A DNA stretch of 64,000 nt. Source: JAVJRN01 sp040218415. GTDB taxonomy: Bacteria > Bacteroidota > Bacteroidia > Cytophagales > Cyclobacteriaceae. Both the position numbers and the translations under genes were made by a program. The stretch covers positions 129,709 to 193,708 of the forward strand of contig JAVJRN010000060.1 in NCBI GenBank assembly GCA_040218415.1, given 5' to 3'. The first letter of the stretch is position 1. The number at the start of each line of letters is the position of its first letter. The notes under the pieces were generated by a model, which searched no databases, was not told the DNA's origin, and saw nothing but the letters and a program-made list of their open reading frames with translations. Below are positions 9,363 to 18,739 of the stretch, one piece after another.

Positions 9363-9463
9363 ATAATAAATGGTATTAAACCCAAAGGTAGAACCCTTGG
9401 CTCTAGCTTCCGACGCAGAGCATCGGGGAATTAGACCTATTGGGCTATCGCCCTGCGATTAAA
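9360..9463 (+). repeat. 104-bp dispersed repeat, copy A
   Basis: The stretch starts at the TAA of the PID-CTERM gene (TAAATAATAAATGGTATT...) and ends ...GCCCTGCGATTAAA. It matches the reverse complement of 53795-53898 over its whole length with about five mismatches. It can form small hairpins: CCAAAGG/CCCTTGG with one mismatch, CCGA/TCGG and GGGC/GCCC. It has no open frame of note and lies 3' of a gene, just before a terminator. It may be a REP-like or MITE-like element, or a remnant of a larger mobile element; I do not recognise the family. Confidence 0.85.
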
Positions 9464-9478
9464 TACTTAATTCTTCAT

Positions 9479-9513
9479 AAAAGCGGCTTCTCCTAAGGGA
9501 AGTCGCTTTTTTA
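9479..9513 (+). terminator. intrinsic terminator after PID-CTERM gene
   Basis: The stem AAAAGCGGCTTC pairs with GAAGTCGCTTTT (one G-U pair) around an 8-base loop and runs into a T tract on the plus strand. It ends the lamin-tail/PID-CTERM transcript. The rest of the gap to 9700 holds no gene that I can see. Confidence 0.8.
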
Positions 9514-9700
9514 TTGATCAATTGGGCGAGCCATCCTTCACGTACACTCCTTCAAACCAAGGCAGTCAAAAGTTCTCCGGTGAAAGCTCCCTTTGTCAAA
9601 GGAGATAACTCGTTTCCAATTCCTTTTTCAATCATTATTTTTTGACTTTGCTATTGAATTCCGCTTCTTGTAACTTCCATGGAATTATAATTTACACTGC

Positions 9701-12700
9701 ATGAAGCAACTTATTGCACTCCTTTCCCTTGGACTTCTTTTTCTTGGATGTCAAAAAGAAAACGATAAAGCCACCAACAATAGTGAAGACATTTTTAGCA
9801 GCCCAAAAGCTTTATTTGTAGATCATGTAACTTCTTTTACAGATGGTGTCATCCCTTCTACCAGTGATATTCGCTTAAAACTCACCAATCCAGTTTCCGA
9901 CTCACTGATGGGTGTCGAACTTGATGATGTTTTCAAATTTAACCCGGCGATCAGTGGTACGACCACATGGCTTAATAACAGGACGATCGTTTTTCAACCA
10001 CAAAAAAAACTTCCCAATGGTCAGAAGTATGAGGCAACTGTAGACTTGTCTCAACTGATCAGCGACATAGGCCAAGACAAAAAAGCATTTCAATTCGTTT
10101 TCCAAACTTTGGTTCAAAACTATGAAGTCAAAGTATTTGGCCTAAAACCTTACAACACCTCTGACCTGACCAAGCTACAAGCCAAAGGAGAGCTACAAAC
10201 CGCCGATAATGTCACTTTTGACAACATCAAAGACCTCATAAAAGCAAAGCAAAAAGAAACACTATTAGACATAAATTGGGAGGACAATGGGTCAGACAAT
10301 CGCTACACCTTCACCATTGAAAACATCATGAAAACGGATAAGCCAGGAAAAGTTATTCTGACCACCAATGGAGCCAAAATCGGTGTAGAAAGAGACGATT
10401 ATCTAGAAATAGAAGTGCCGTCTCTGGACAATTACAAAGTGGTATCAAGCAAAATTATTGAAGGAAAAGATAAGCATATCTCGGTGCTCTTTTCAGATCC
10501 ATTGGACGCCCGCCAAAACTTCAAAGGATTGGTTACACTCACTGGTATGAGTACTCAGCCTAGGTTGATCGTGAGCCTTAATGAACTCAAGATTTATCCA
10601 ACTGACGAGGTAGCTTCAGAAATGACGCTGGTTATTGATGAATCTGTCAAAAATAGTGCGGGCCTGGCATTAAAAGAGGACTACATCGCCACTTTGCAGT
10701 TTCAGCAAGTAAAGCCAGAAGTCAGACTCACGAGCAAGGATAATCGCGCTATTTTACCCAGTACAAAAGGACTTATACTGCCTTTTGATGCTATTGGACT
10801 TAAAGCTGTAGACGTTACCGTCGTTCGGATTTTTGAAGACAATGTATTGCAATACTTGCAGGTCAATCGGCTCGGTGGAGAAACACAATTGCAGCGTGTG
10901 GCTCGCGCAGTTACTCGAACATCGGTTCCACTCAATACTGTTGGCGTCACCAGCTTGAATGATTGGAACAGGTTTTCATTAAACCTGGAAGACATTCTCA
11001 AAACTGAGCCCGGCGCTATATACCAGATAAGCATAGGCTTTCAGAAAAAATATTCCACCTATTTCTGCACAGAAAATAATGAAATAGCCACACTCGACGT
11101 AGACTCTTGGGACTCCTCTCAGCCCGAAGAAAGTTCTTATTGGGATAGTTACGAGGGTTATTACAACAGCAACTACAATTGGGAAGAGCGCGACAATCCT
11201 TGCTCAGATTCTTACTATGGCCGCAGGCGTAATGTCACAAAAGTGCTGCTTGCCTCCGACCTTGGCATTATTGCGAAAGGAGGAGATAAAAAGCCATTTT
11301 CGGTATTCGTAACCAACCTCCTCAATACCGAACCCGTAGCAAATGCGACCATCGATGTGTTCGATTATCAGCAACAGCTACTCGCATCGGTCAGTACGAA
11401 TGCTGAAGGTAAAGCAAACTTGAATTTGACAGGAAAACCGTTTGTTTTAGTGGCTAAAAACGGAAAAGATGTGGGCTATCTCAAGCTCGACGATGGCTCC
11501 TCTTTATCGCTCAGTAATTTCAATATCAGCGGCACAGAAGTCCAGCATGGACTCAAAGGATTTATTTACGGCGAACGAGGCGTTTGGCGACCAGCCGACA
11601 CGGTTCACCTTGGTTTTATTCTCGAAAAATCGGACAATCTTTTACCCGAAAAGCATCCCGTAATCATGGAGCTATTCAACCCTGCGGGGCAGTTGGTTTT
11701 TAGACAAATCAGCAGTGAGCCTGTAGGAAACATATATCGCTATGATTTTGTAACCGATAATGAAGCGCCTACGGGCAATTGGCTTGCAAAAGCGAAAGTA
11801 GGCGGAGCTACATTTTCCAAAACCATCAAAATTGAAACCATCAAGCCCAACCGGTTGAAGGTCGACTTAAAATTCAACAAGGACGTTTTTGGTGCCAACG
11901 ATAAGAAAGTCAACGCTGATTTGGATGTTCGCTGGTTGAGTGGGGCAGCAGCCAGCAACCTGAAAGCAGAATATGAAGTCAAACTCACCCCTGTTAAAAC
12001 CACGTTTGACAACTTTCCCAATTTCGTATTCGACGATGAGTCAAAAAGTTTTTACAGCAACAGAACGCTGGCTTATGAAGGCCGTGTGGATGCTTCCGGA
12101 CATGCCAATATCACGCTAGATTTGGGCAGCACGAGCAATGCTCCTGGCGCACTACAAGCCAATCTTTACGGTAAAGTATTCGAGGAAGGGGGAAATTTTA
12201 GTATCAGCACAACCAGTATTCCCTATTATCCATATGCCAGTTTTGTTGGGCTCAAAGCCCCTGAAGGTGATAAAAGAGGCATTTTACTCACCGATGAAGA
12301 CCATACCATTCAACTTGCCGCAGTAGATACTGAGGGCAATCCACTCACTAAAAAGGGAGTGCAGGTTTCCTTATATAAGCTGGATTGGCGATGGTGGTGG
12401 GATACTTCTTATGACAACATCAGCAACTATGTAGGAGGATATTACAACGCACCTATTTCTAGTGAAAAAGTGACTATTGTCGATGGAAAAGGAAGCTGGA
12501 AACTTCGCGTTAATCACCCTGAATGGGGACGCTATTATGTCAAGGTGGAAGATCCTACTTCGGGACATTCCGCAGGACAAGTGGTATACATCGACTGGCC
12601 GGGCTGGGCTGGAAAAGGCAAAAAAGGAGCGCTCGACGGAGCATCAATGCTCGACTTTGCATTGGAAAAAGAAGAATATAAAGTAGGAGAAAATATTGTC

Positions 12701-15250
12701 CTCTCCATCCCATCTACAGAAGGGAATCGCATACTTGTCAGCTTAGAAAGTGGCAGTAAAATACTTCAAACCTTTTGGGTAAAAGCAGAAAAAGACAACA
12801 CCGCTGTTTCATTCAAAGCAAGTCCGGAAATGGCGCCTAATATTTATGCGCACCTGACCATGATCCAGCCTCATTCACAGACAGAAAATGATCTGCCAAT
12901 ACGACTTTACGGAGTGAAATCAATCAAAATTGTGGATCCATCTACCGAGCTAAAGCCAGTCATTAAACTGCCAAAAGAGTTGAGGCCAGAGCAGGTGTTT
13001 ACGGTGGCTGTTTCTGAGCAAAATGGAAAAGCCATGTCCTATACCATCGCTATCGTTGATGAAGGGTTGCTGGATATTACCAATTATAAAACACCACAAC
13101 CATGGTCGAGCTTTTTTGCAAGAGAAGCGCTCGGTATCAAAACCTGGGATGGTTACGATGAGGTGATTGGTGCATATTCTGGCAAAATAGATTATCTATT
13201 ATCCATTGGTGGAGACGATGAGCTTATGCCAAAAGAGAACAAAGAGGCGAATCGCTTTAAGCCAGTGGTGAAATATCTCGGTCCATTTTCACTGGGAAAA
13301 GGCGCTACAGCAAAGCACAGTATCACCATGCCTCAGTACATCGGCTCTATAAAAACCATGATTGTAGCGGCTGCCGAGGGAGCTTACGGCCATACCGATG
13401 CAGTCACGCCGGTGAAGCAACCATTGATGGTATTGGCTACACTGCCCAGAGTGGCAGGTCCCTCAGAGCAAATGAAACTTCCAGTCAATATTTTCGCTTT
13501 GGCAGAAGGGCTCGGAAAAGTGAACATTACCGTGGAAACAGAAGGTGCCCTTCAACTCACAGGGAAGACTACACAGACCATTTCCTTCTCAAAATCTGGA
13601 GACCAGGTGATTTACTTCGACATTAAAGCAAAAGAAACACTGGGCGTAGGCAAAGTAAAAGTCATTGCTAGAGCGGGCACGCTGGAGGCCAACTATGATA
13701 TTGAAATGAATGTTGTTCCTAGAAACCCAATGAGCACTTCCATTGCCGATCAACTGATCAATGCCAACGATGATTGGGAACTAGAATACGAGCCACTTGG
13801 TATACTTGGAAAAAATGATGGAATCATTGAAGTCAGCAGCATGCCTCCATTGAATATCGAACAAAGACTGGGATTTCTCATCAGCTATCCACATGGGTGC
13901 ATCGAGCAAACCACCTCCTCGGTATTTCCGCAAGTTTTTCTGAAAAATCTGTTAACCCTTTCGAGCGAAAAGGAAGCCAAAATCCAAAAAAATATTACTG
14001 CCGCAATTAACCGACTTAAACTTTTTCAACTACCCTCAGGTGGTTTTTCCTATTGGCCAGGAAACAATTATCCCAATAACTGGGGCAGCAACTATGCGGG
14101 GCATTTTTTGGTAGAAGCCAAAAAGGCAGGTTATGCTATTCCAGAAACCATGATTAACAACTGGATAAGTTTCCAAACTACAAAAGCCGACGCATGGGGA
14201 ACTTTGAGCAGCGACGACAACAATGACCTGATTCAAGCCTATCGGTTGTACACTTTGGCGGCTGCCGGAGTGCCTGCACTGGGAGCGATGAACAGAATGA
14301 AGGAAAATAAAAGCATCAAAGTGGCGGCAAAATGGCGGCTAGCACTGGCTTACGCGCTCGCTGGATATGTGCCTCAAGCCAATAGCATAACCGAAGATTT
14401 ACCTTCAGAGGTGGAAACCACAATCACAGATCAGCACCAGACCTTTGGGTCAAATACGCGAGATCAAGCCATGATCATGGAAACCATGCTGGCGCTCGAT
14501 AGGAAAAAAGATGCCTTTGAAATACTGATGGATATTGCTGAAAAAATGGGCGACCAAAACCGATGGATGTCGACACAAACCACGGCATATTCCTTTATTG
14601 CTATCTCGAAATACGTCGCAACCTTCGACTTAGAAAGTGAGACTAAAGCAAGCATCACCATCAATGGAAACACAGAAAACCTGTCGAGTGGCGATTTTGT
14701 GTACCAAAAATTCTTGAAAAATGGAGATGATAAAGCAAAGATTAGGCTTGTTAATGAAGGAGAAGCACCAATTTTCGCAAGAATGATCAGAATGGGAATT
14801 CCGATGGAAGGTATGGAGCAAGCCAGCCAAGATAACATTAACTTTTCTGTGGTGTATAGGGATATGAACAATCAGGCTTTAACTATTGACCAGCTCAAAC
14901 AAGGCACCAACTTTAAAGCAGAAGTCACCGTGACGAATCCCGGAATGAAAGGAGATTATAAGGAATTGGCATTAACACAAATATTTCCATCAGGTTGGGA
15001 GATATTAAACACCAGACTCGATGGATCAGAAGAGGCCAACGCCACAACTGACTATTTGGATATTCGTGACGACCGTACCATGCATTACTTTGATTTGAAA
15101 GCGGGTACAAAAGCTACTTTTACCGTCTTGCTCAATGCGGCTTATCAGGGTAAATATTACCTTCCTGCTGTGAAAGCAGAAGCCATGTACGACCGAAGCA
15201 TTTTTGCCAATACCGCTGGAAAATGGGTTCAAGTAATACCAGAAGATTAA
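9701..15250 (+). CDS. alpha-2-macroglobulin family lipoprotein with intact thioester motif
   Basis: 1849 residues, the usual size for bacterial alpha-2-macroglobulins. A lipoprotein signal ends in LFLGC with Cys17 as the lipidated residue, so the protein should be membrane-anchored in the periplasm. Beta-sandwich macroglobulin domains fill the N-terminal two thirds. The thioester motif CIEQ is present at residues 1400-1403 (SYPHGCIEQTTS), followed by the alpha-helical thioester domain (about 1400-1680). Bacterial A2M traps attacking proteases by covalent coupling. A Tyr/Trp/Asp-rich insert with two Cys lies around residues 465-510. The downstream pbpC start overlaps its 3' end by 28 bases, giving the well-known A2M/PBP1C pairing in periplasmic defence and wall repair. 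Confidence 0.95.
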   Translation: MKQLIALLSLGLLFLGCQKENDKATNNSEDIFSSPKALFVDHVTSFTDGVIPSTSDIRLKLTNPVSDSLMGVELDDVFKFNPAISGTTTWLNNRTIVFQPQKKLPNGQKYEATVDLSQLISDIGQDKKAFQFVFQTLVQNYEVKVFGLKPYNTSDLTKLQAKGELQTADNVTFDNIKDLIKAKQKETLLDINWEDNGSDNRYTFTIENIMKTDKPGKVILTTNGAKIGVERDDYLEIEVPSLDNYKVVSSKIIEGKDKHISVLFSDPLDARQNFKGLVTLTGMSTQPRLIVSLNELKIYPTDEVASEMTLVIDESVKNSAGLALKEDYIATLQFQQVKPEVRLTSKDNRAILPSTKGLILPFDAIGLKAVDVTVVRIFEDNVLQYLQVNRLGGETQLQRVARAVTRTSVPLNTVGVTSLNDWNRFSLNLEDILKTEPGAIYQISIGFQKKYSTYFCTENNEIATLDVDSWDSSQPEESSYWDSYEGYYNSNYNWEERDNPCSDSYYGRRRNVTKVLLASDLGIIAKGGDKKPFSVFVTNLLNTEPVANATIDVFDYQQQLLASVSTNAEGKANLNLTGKPFVLVAKNGKDVGYLKLDDGSSLSLSNFNISGTEVQHGLKGFIYGERGVWRPADTVHLGFILEKSDNLLPEKHPVIMELFNPAGQLVFRQISSEPVGNIYRYDFVTDNEAPTGNWLAKAKVGGATFSKTIKIETIKPNRLKVDLKFNKDVFGANDKKVNADLDVRWLSGAAASNLKAEYEVKLTPVKTTFDNFPNFVFDDESKSFYSNRTLAYEGRVDASGHANITLDLGSTSNAPGALQANLYGKVFEEGGNFSISTTSIPYYPYASFVGLKAPEGDKRGILLTDEDHTIQLAAVDTEGNPLTKKGVQVSLYKLDWRWWWDTSYDNISNYVGGYYNAPISSEKVTIVDGKGSWKLRVNHPEWGRYYVKVEDPTSGHSAGQVVYIDWPGWAGKGKKGALDGASMLDFALEKEEYKVGENIVLSIPSTEGNRILVSLESGSKILQTFWVKAEKDNTAVSFKASPEMAPNIYAHLTMIQPHSQTENDLPIRLYGVKSIKIVDPSTELKPVIKLPKELRPEQVFTVAVSEQNGKAMSYTIAIVDEGLLDITNYKTPQPWSSFFAREALGIKTWDGYDEVIGAYSGKIDYLLSIGGDDELMPKENKEANRFKPVVKYLGPFSLGKGATAKHSITMPQYIGSIKTMIVAAAEGAYGHTDAVTPVKQPLMVLATLPRVAGPSEQMKLPVNIFALAEGLGKVNITVETEGALQLTGKTTQTISFSKSGDQVIYFDIKAKETLGVGKVKVIARAGTLEANYDIEMNVVPRNPMSTSIADQLINANDDWELEYEPLGILGKNDGIIEVSSMPPLNIEQRLGFLISYPHGCIEQTTSSVFPQVFLKNLLTLSSEKEAKIQKNITAAINRLKLFQLPSGGFSYWPGNNYPNNWGSNYAGHFLVEAKKAGYAIPETMINNWISFQTTKADAWGTLSSDDNNDLIQAYRLYTLAAAGVPALGAMNRMKENKSIKVAAKWRLALAYALAGYVPQANSITEDLPSEVETTITDQHQTFGSNTRDQAMIMETMLALDRKKDAFEILMDIAEKMGDQNRWMSTQTTAYSFIAISKYVATFDLESETKASITINGNTENLSSGDFVYQKFLKNGDDKAKIRLVNEGEAPIFARMIRMGIPMEGMEQASQDNINFSVVYRDMNNQALTIDQLKQGTNFKAEVTVTNPGMKGDYKELALTQIFPSGWEILNTRLDGSEEANATTDYLDIRDDRTMHYFDLKAGTKATFTVLLNAAYQGKYYLPAVKAEAMYDRSIFANTAGKWVQVIPED

Positions 15251-17601
15251 TAACCCTTTTTAAAAAGACCGCTGTTAGGGTCGTGCTGATCTCTGGCACG
15301 GCGCTTATTCTGGCGATTATATTCACAAAAATTCCAGAGCCTCTTTTCCCTGAGCGCTACGCTACTACACTATGGTCGAGGGATGGTCAGCTTTTGAGTG
15401 CGGCAATCGCCAGCGATGAGCAGTGGCGTTTTGCTCCGTCTGACTCTATACCGAGGAAATTCAAAATAGCAATTACGCTCTTTGAAGATGAGTATTTTGA
15501 CTATCACCTAGGGGTGAATCCCGTATCGATACTACGGGCAATCAGGCAAAACCATCGTGCAGGAAAGACGGTTAGCGGAGGCAGCACTTTGACGATGCAA
15601 ACCATCAGAATGGCCTTTGGAAATCAACCAAGAACCTACTGGCAAAAATTGAAGGAAATCATGGCGGCTTTCAAGTTGGAGTTGATGTATTCCAAAGAAG
15701 AAATACTCCAAGCCTACGCTGATCATGCACCTTTCGGAGGCAATTTTGTCGGACTTTCTGCAGCTTCTTATCGCTATTTTGGAAGAGCGCCACAGCTGCT
15801 TTCATGGGCAGAAATAGCCACATTGGCGGTATTGCCCAACAATCCTGCCTCCATTTTTCCCGGAAACAACAGTCTCTCTTTACGAGATAAGCGGGATTTC
15901 CTTTTGGAAAAAATACATTCAAGAGGATATATCGATGATGATGAATTACTCCTGTCAAAAGCGGAAAGATTACCTCAAAAGGCAAAAAGACTTCCTCAAA
16001 CCGCCTATCACTTGTTGTACCGTAGTATGGAAGAAGGTCATGCCGGAACGAATATTAAAACTACGCTGGATCTCAGGCTACAGCAGCGTGCCACCCAGAC
16101 CATAAATAAGCACAGTAAAAGACTAAGTGCAAACGAAATACAGAACGCCGCGGCGATTATTGTAGATATTTCATCGGGCAATGCATTGGCGTATGTTGGG
16201 AACAGTGACATGGCTGGGGAACATGGCCAGCATGTGGATGTGATCAGGGCACTAAGAAGCCCCGGGAGCTTGCTCAAACCTATACTTTACGCCGCAGCAA
16301 TCGATGCAGCGCTGATCCTTCCGGAGCAACTGCTCCCGGACATTCCACTTTTTTATCAGGGATTTGCACCCAAAAATTTTAATAAAACATTTCAGGGAGC
16401 CGTTCCCGCCAATGAGGCACTGACGAGCAGTTTAAATGTTCCTTTCGTGCATTTACTCATGGAATATGGCCATGAAAAGTTTCTGGAAAAACTCAAGCAA
16501 ATAGGTTTCCACTCCTTTGACAATTCTGCGGGTTATTACGGGTTGTCTATGATCTTGGGCGGGGCGGAAACCTCTCTTTGGGAGATTACTTCCGTTTATG
16601 CGAGTCTGGCAAGAGTCATGAAAAATCATGCAGAAAGACCTTTTAACGCAGGCTATAGCTCGGATGACTTTCGGTCAAATAATTCCTTCTTTTCGAGAAA
16701 AGAAAAAGAAAAAAACAGCTCTTCCAATGATGGGCCAATACGAGTGGAAGCGCTCAACTTTGCTTTTAAAACCATGAAGAAACTCCAAAGACCAGAAGAA
16801 GAATCCGGCTGGGAGTATTTTGGAAAGAATCAAAATATCTCTTGGAAAACGGGTACGAGCTACGGTTTTAGAGATGGTTGGGCTATTGGGTTAAACGGCC
16901 AGTACTTGGTGGGCGTTTGGGTTGGCAATGCTGACGGAGAAGGACGTCCGGGACTCACAGGCATCAAAACTGCTGCCCCAATCATGTTTGACCTCTTTGA
17001 CCTTCTGCCTCAAAGCGAGGCACTCGACGGTATATACGGTGCTCCCGAAAAAGTATGCAAGCAAAGTGGTATGCTCAAGGGGAAATATTGCACGGAATTT
17101 AAAGAAACTGATTTACCTCAATTTTTATTAAATACAGCTTCCTGTACGTATCATGAGCCACTGAACTTGAATGCGTCAGGTACGCATCAGGTCAACAGTA
17201 GCTGCTACCATGTGGCAGACATTCGCAAGAAAAATTGGTTTTCTTTACCAGCAGTTCAGGCGTGGTACTATCGTCAGCATCATCCAAACTTTCAACCTCC
17301 TCCACCTTTTCTTCCAAGTTGCGGAGGAGACGAAAATAAAAACTTTTTCCAGCTGATCTACCCACGAAAATTTAGTAAAGTGATTATTCCCAAAGAGCAA
17401 GATGGCTTGCGAGGGGAAGTCATCTTTGAAGCGGCGCATCATCATCCAATGGCGCAAGTGTTTTGGCACTTGGATAACCAATATCTAGGCGCTACCCAAG
17501 GCAGTCACAAAATGGGCATCCAAACATCCAAAGGCAGACATCAAATCACGCTTGTTGATGAAGCTGGAAGGGAAGTTAGGGAAGATTTCGTGGTTGAATG
17601 A
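15223..17601 (+). CDS. pbpC: penicillin-binding protein 1C
   Basis: 792 residues. An N-terminal membrane anchor (about 15-35) is followed by a GT51 transglycosylase domain (about 60-230; FEDEYFDYHLGVNPVSILRA and GGSTLTMQTIRM). The transpeptidase domain carries S349-LL-K352, S403-L-N405 and K542-T-G. The C-terminal 90 or so residues form the BiPBP_C domain typical of PBP1C. The enzyme polymerises glycan strands from lipid II; the transpeptidase activity of PBP1C is weak or unclear in E. coli. The ATG at 15223 lies inside the upstream A2M gene in another frame (28-base overlap) and precedes a basic-hydrophobic anchor, which supports this start and translational coupling. Confidence 0.93.
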   Translation: MGSSNTRRLITLFKKTAVRVVLISGTALILAIIFTKIPEPLFPERYATTLWSRDGQLLSAAIASDEQWRFAPSDSIPRKFKIAITLFEDEYFDYHLGVNPVSILRAIRQNHRAGKTVSGGSTLTMQTIRMAFGNQPRTYWQKLKEIMAAFKLELMYSKEEILQAYADHAPFGGNFVGLSAASYRYFGRAPQLLSWAEIATLAVLPNNPASIFPGNNSLSLRDKRDFLLEKIHSRGYIDDDELLLSKAERLPQKAKRLPQTAYHLLYRSMEEGHAGTNIKTTLDLRLQQRATQTINKHSKRLSANEIQNAAAIIVDISSGNALAYVGNSDMAGEHGQHVDVIRALRSPGSLLKPILYAAAIDAALILPEQLLPDIPLFYQGFAPKNFNKTFQGAVPANEALTSSLNVPFVHLLMEYGHEKFLEKLKQIGFHSFDNSAGYYGLSMILGGAETSLWEITSVYASLARVMKNHAERPFNAGYSSDDFRSNNSFFSRKEKEKNSSSNDGPIRVEALNFAFKTMKKLQRPEEESGWEYFGKNQNISWKTGTSYGFRDGWAIGLNGQYLVGVWVGNADGEGRPGLTGIKTAAPIMFDLFDLLPQSEALDGIYGAPEKVCKQSGMLKGKYCTEFKETDLPQFLLNTASCTYHEPLNLNASGTHQVNSSCYHVADIRKKNWFSLPAVQAWYYRQHHPNFQPPPPFLPSCGGDENKNFFQLIYPRKFSKVIIPKEQDGLRGEVIFEAAHHHPMAQVFWHLDNQYLGATQGSHKMGIQTSKGRHQITLVDEAGREVREDFVVE

Positions 17602-17698
17602 TCATTCAAAGAGACCCCTTTTTACCTTGCTTCTAGGGTAGAAATGTGGTGGCTATCATTAACGGACTTATCATCCTGCCACCCCGACTTTTTAAGTA

Positions 17699-17761
17699 TT
17701 AACTTCTAGCAAACTCTATTAATAGATTGAGTTCTTCTTATATATGCGATTTTGACTGATC
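17699..17761 (-). pseudogene. decayed 3' end of the Fic (mobile mystery protein B) gene
   Basis: Downstream of the Fic stop the DNA still encodes recognisable family C-terminus in pieces. One frame back, starting at the TTTT run (17816-17819 on this strand), it reads FSWGASNLSDNNRGS, then an amber codon, then QYLRSVKIA. Back in the original frame it reads EELNLLIEFARS and ends at a TAA at 17699. From memory, intact family members end with F(S/T)WG...L...YI.ALR.AD...LL.FARS. One lost T in the run, one nonsense mutation and a second indel would explain the present sequence. Confidence 0.75.
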
Positions 17762-18295
17762 TCAAGTATTGCTAGCTCCCTCGATTGTTGTCAGAGAGGT
17801 TGCTAGCTCCCCAAGAAAAGACTTCCCTTCCATATATTTTTCAATGATGACATCTGCCACCAACCTGCTGTGTCGGCCATTGCCATTGGAAAAGCAATGA
17901 ATGCTGACAATGCCGTGTTTGAAAATAGTGGCAAGCTCGTCTGGCTCAAAAGTCTGATTACTGTGCCAAAGCATGACATCATCTAAGAGCATGCGGAGAT
18001 CTACTGGTACTTGCCAATAATCAGAGCCAAGGTTCTTTTGCGTCGTTCGGAACATGCCAGCCCATTTCCAAACTTGACCAAACATGCATTTGTGAAGGTC
18101 TAGGATGTATTTCTCTGGGAAAACCCTTTCAGTCTTAAATGAGCGACTCATCAGCCATTGAATCGCCTCCTCAATGTTTTGTTGTTCGAATTCATCTAAC
18201 TCCTTTTTCGTGCTGATGGATGGAATAAGCAATCCCTCCTGTTCTTCTTCGTCCAGAAGGGTTTGTCCTTTGATATACTCCAGGTTTAATCCCAT
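17762..18295 (-). CDS. Fic/DOC family protein, 'mobile mystery protein B', C-terminally truncated
   Basis: 177 residues. The family signature FGQVWKWAGMFRTTQKNLG (about 72-90) and the Fic active-site motif H133-CFSNGNGRHS-R144 are present. The canonical Fic motif is HPFxD/EGNGRxxR. The Asn at the acidic position is usual for this family as I recall, while Cys134 instead of Pro is odd. Fic enzymes usually transfer AMP from ATP to a target protein. The gene overlaps its XRE partner by 10 bases and is probably the effector of a toxin-antitoxin-like pair found on mobile DNA. The last 19 residues do not look like the family because of a frameshift (see 17699-17761); about 40 native residues are lost, so activity is doubtful although the catalytic His and loop remain. 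Confidence 0.88.
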   Translation of the reverse strand: MGLNLEYIKGQTLLDEEEQEGLLIPSISTKKELDEFEQQNIEEAIQWLMSRSFKTERVFPEKYILDLHKCMFGQVWKWAGMFRTTQKNLGSDYWQVPVDLRMLLDDVMLWHSNQTFEPDELATIFKHGIVSIHCFSNGNGRHSRLVADVIIEKYMEGKSFLGELATSLTTIEGASNT

Positions 18296-18738
18296 AGCAT
18301 TTTCGGCATTTCGCGTTTAAGCTCATCTGTCCTTTGCGCTACGGCATTCTTTATGCGCTCTTCTGAGTTTTCCTGGTCTTCCAACTTCATGGTGGCAGAG
18401 GTTCTAGCAACGATTTTGGTCGCCAGCTCTTTGGCTTTGCGCTCGATGAAACTATCTAAGGAACCATCTTTTGGAACAAATCCATAAACCAGTTTCATGT
18501 CCAGTGCATTGGCGGCTTCTTGTAGGTTCTTTATAGAAAGCGCCCTTTCATTTTCACGGGTTTCCATCTGAGTCACGCCCTGCTTGGTCATACCTAGTCG
18601 TTTCCCCAGCTGCTCTAAAGACATCCCGAGTGCTGTACGTGTGGATTTAATCCAACTCATTTGCGAAATGGTAGAAGCTGGGTTGAAAGCTTGGATCTTA
18701 TGATCCAATTGATCTAAAAGTAGTCTTTGCTTGTTCAT
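18286..18738 (-). CDS. XRE-family regulator, 'mobile mystery protein A'
   Basis: 150 residues, the full family length. A Cro/C1-type helix-turn-helix occupies about 29-85 (TRTALGMSLEQLGKRLGMTKQGVTQMETRE is the core region, 34-63). The C-terminal helical half probably mediates dimerisation or contact with the partner. The family is known from its constant pairing with a Fic protein downstream, as here. The start codon lies 1 base from a palindromic operator, and three such operators fill the upstream region. Autorepression with antitoxin-like behaviour is therefore likely (inference). Confidence 0.9.
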   Translation of the reverse strand: MNKQRLLLDQLDHKIQAFNPASTISQMSWIKSTRTALGMSLEQLGKRLGMTKQGVTQMETRENERALSIKNLQEAANALDMKLVYGFVPKDGSLDSFIERKAKELATKIVARTSATMKLEDQENSEERIKNAVAQRTDELKREMPKMLWD

Positions 18739-18739
18739 G

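Noticed and set aside
14464..14871. 135-codon minus-strand ORF inside the A2M gene
   Set aside because: Antisense shadow over the conserved thioester-side domain; no independent support.
17816..17822. Programmed -1 frameshift site in the Fic gene
   Set aside because: The sequence around TTTT is not a canonical slippery heptamer, and the shifted frame soon meets an amber codon and a second frame change, so decay is the better reading.
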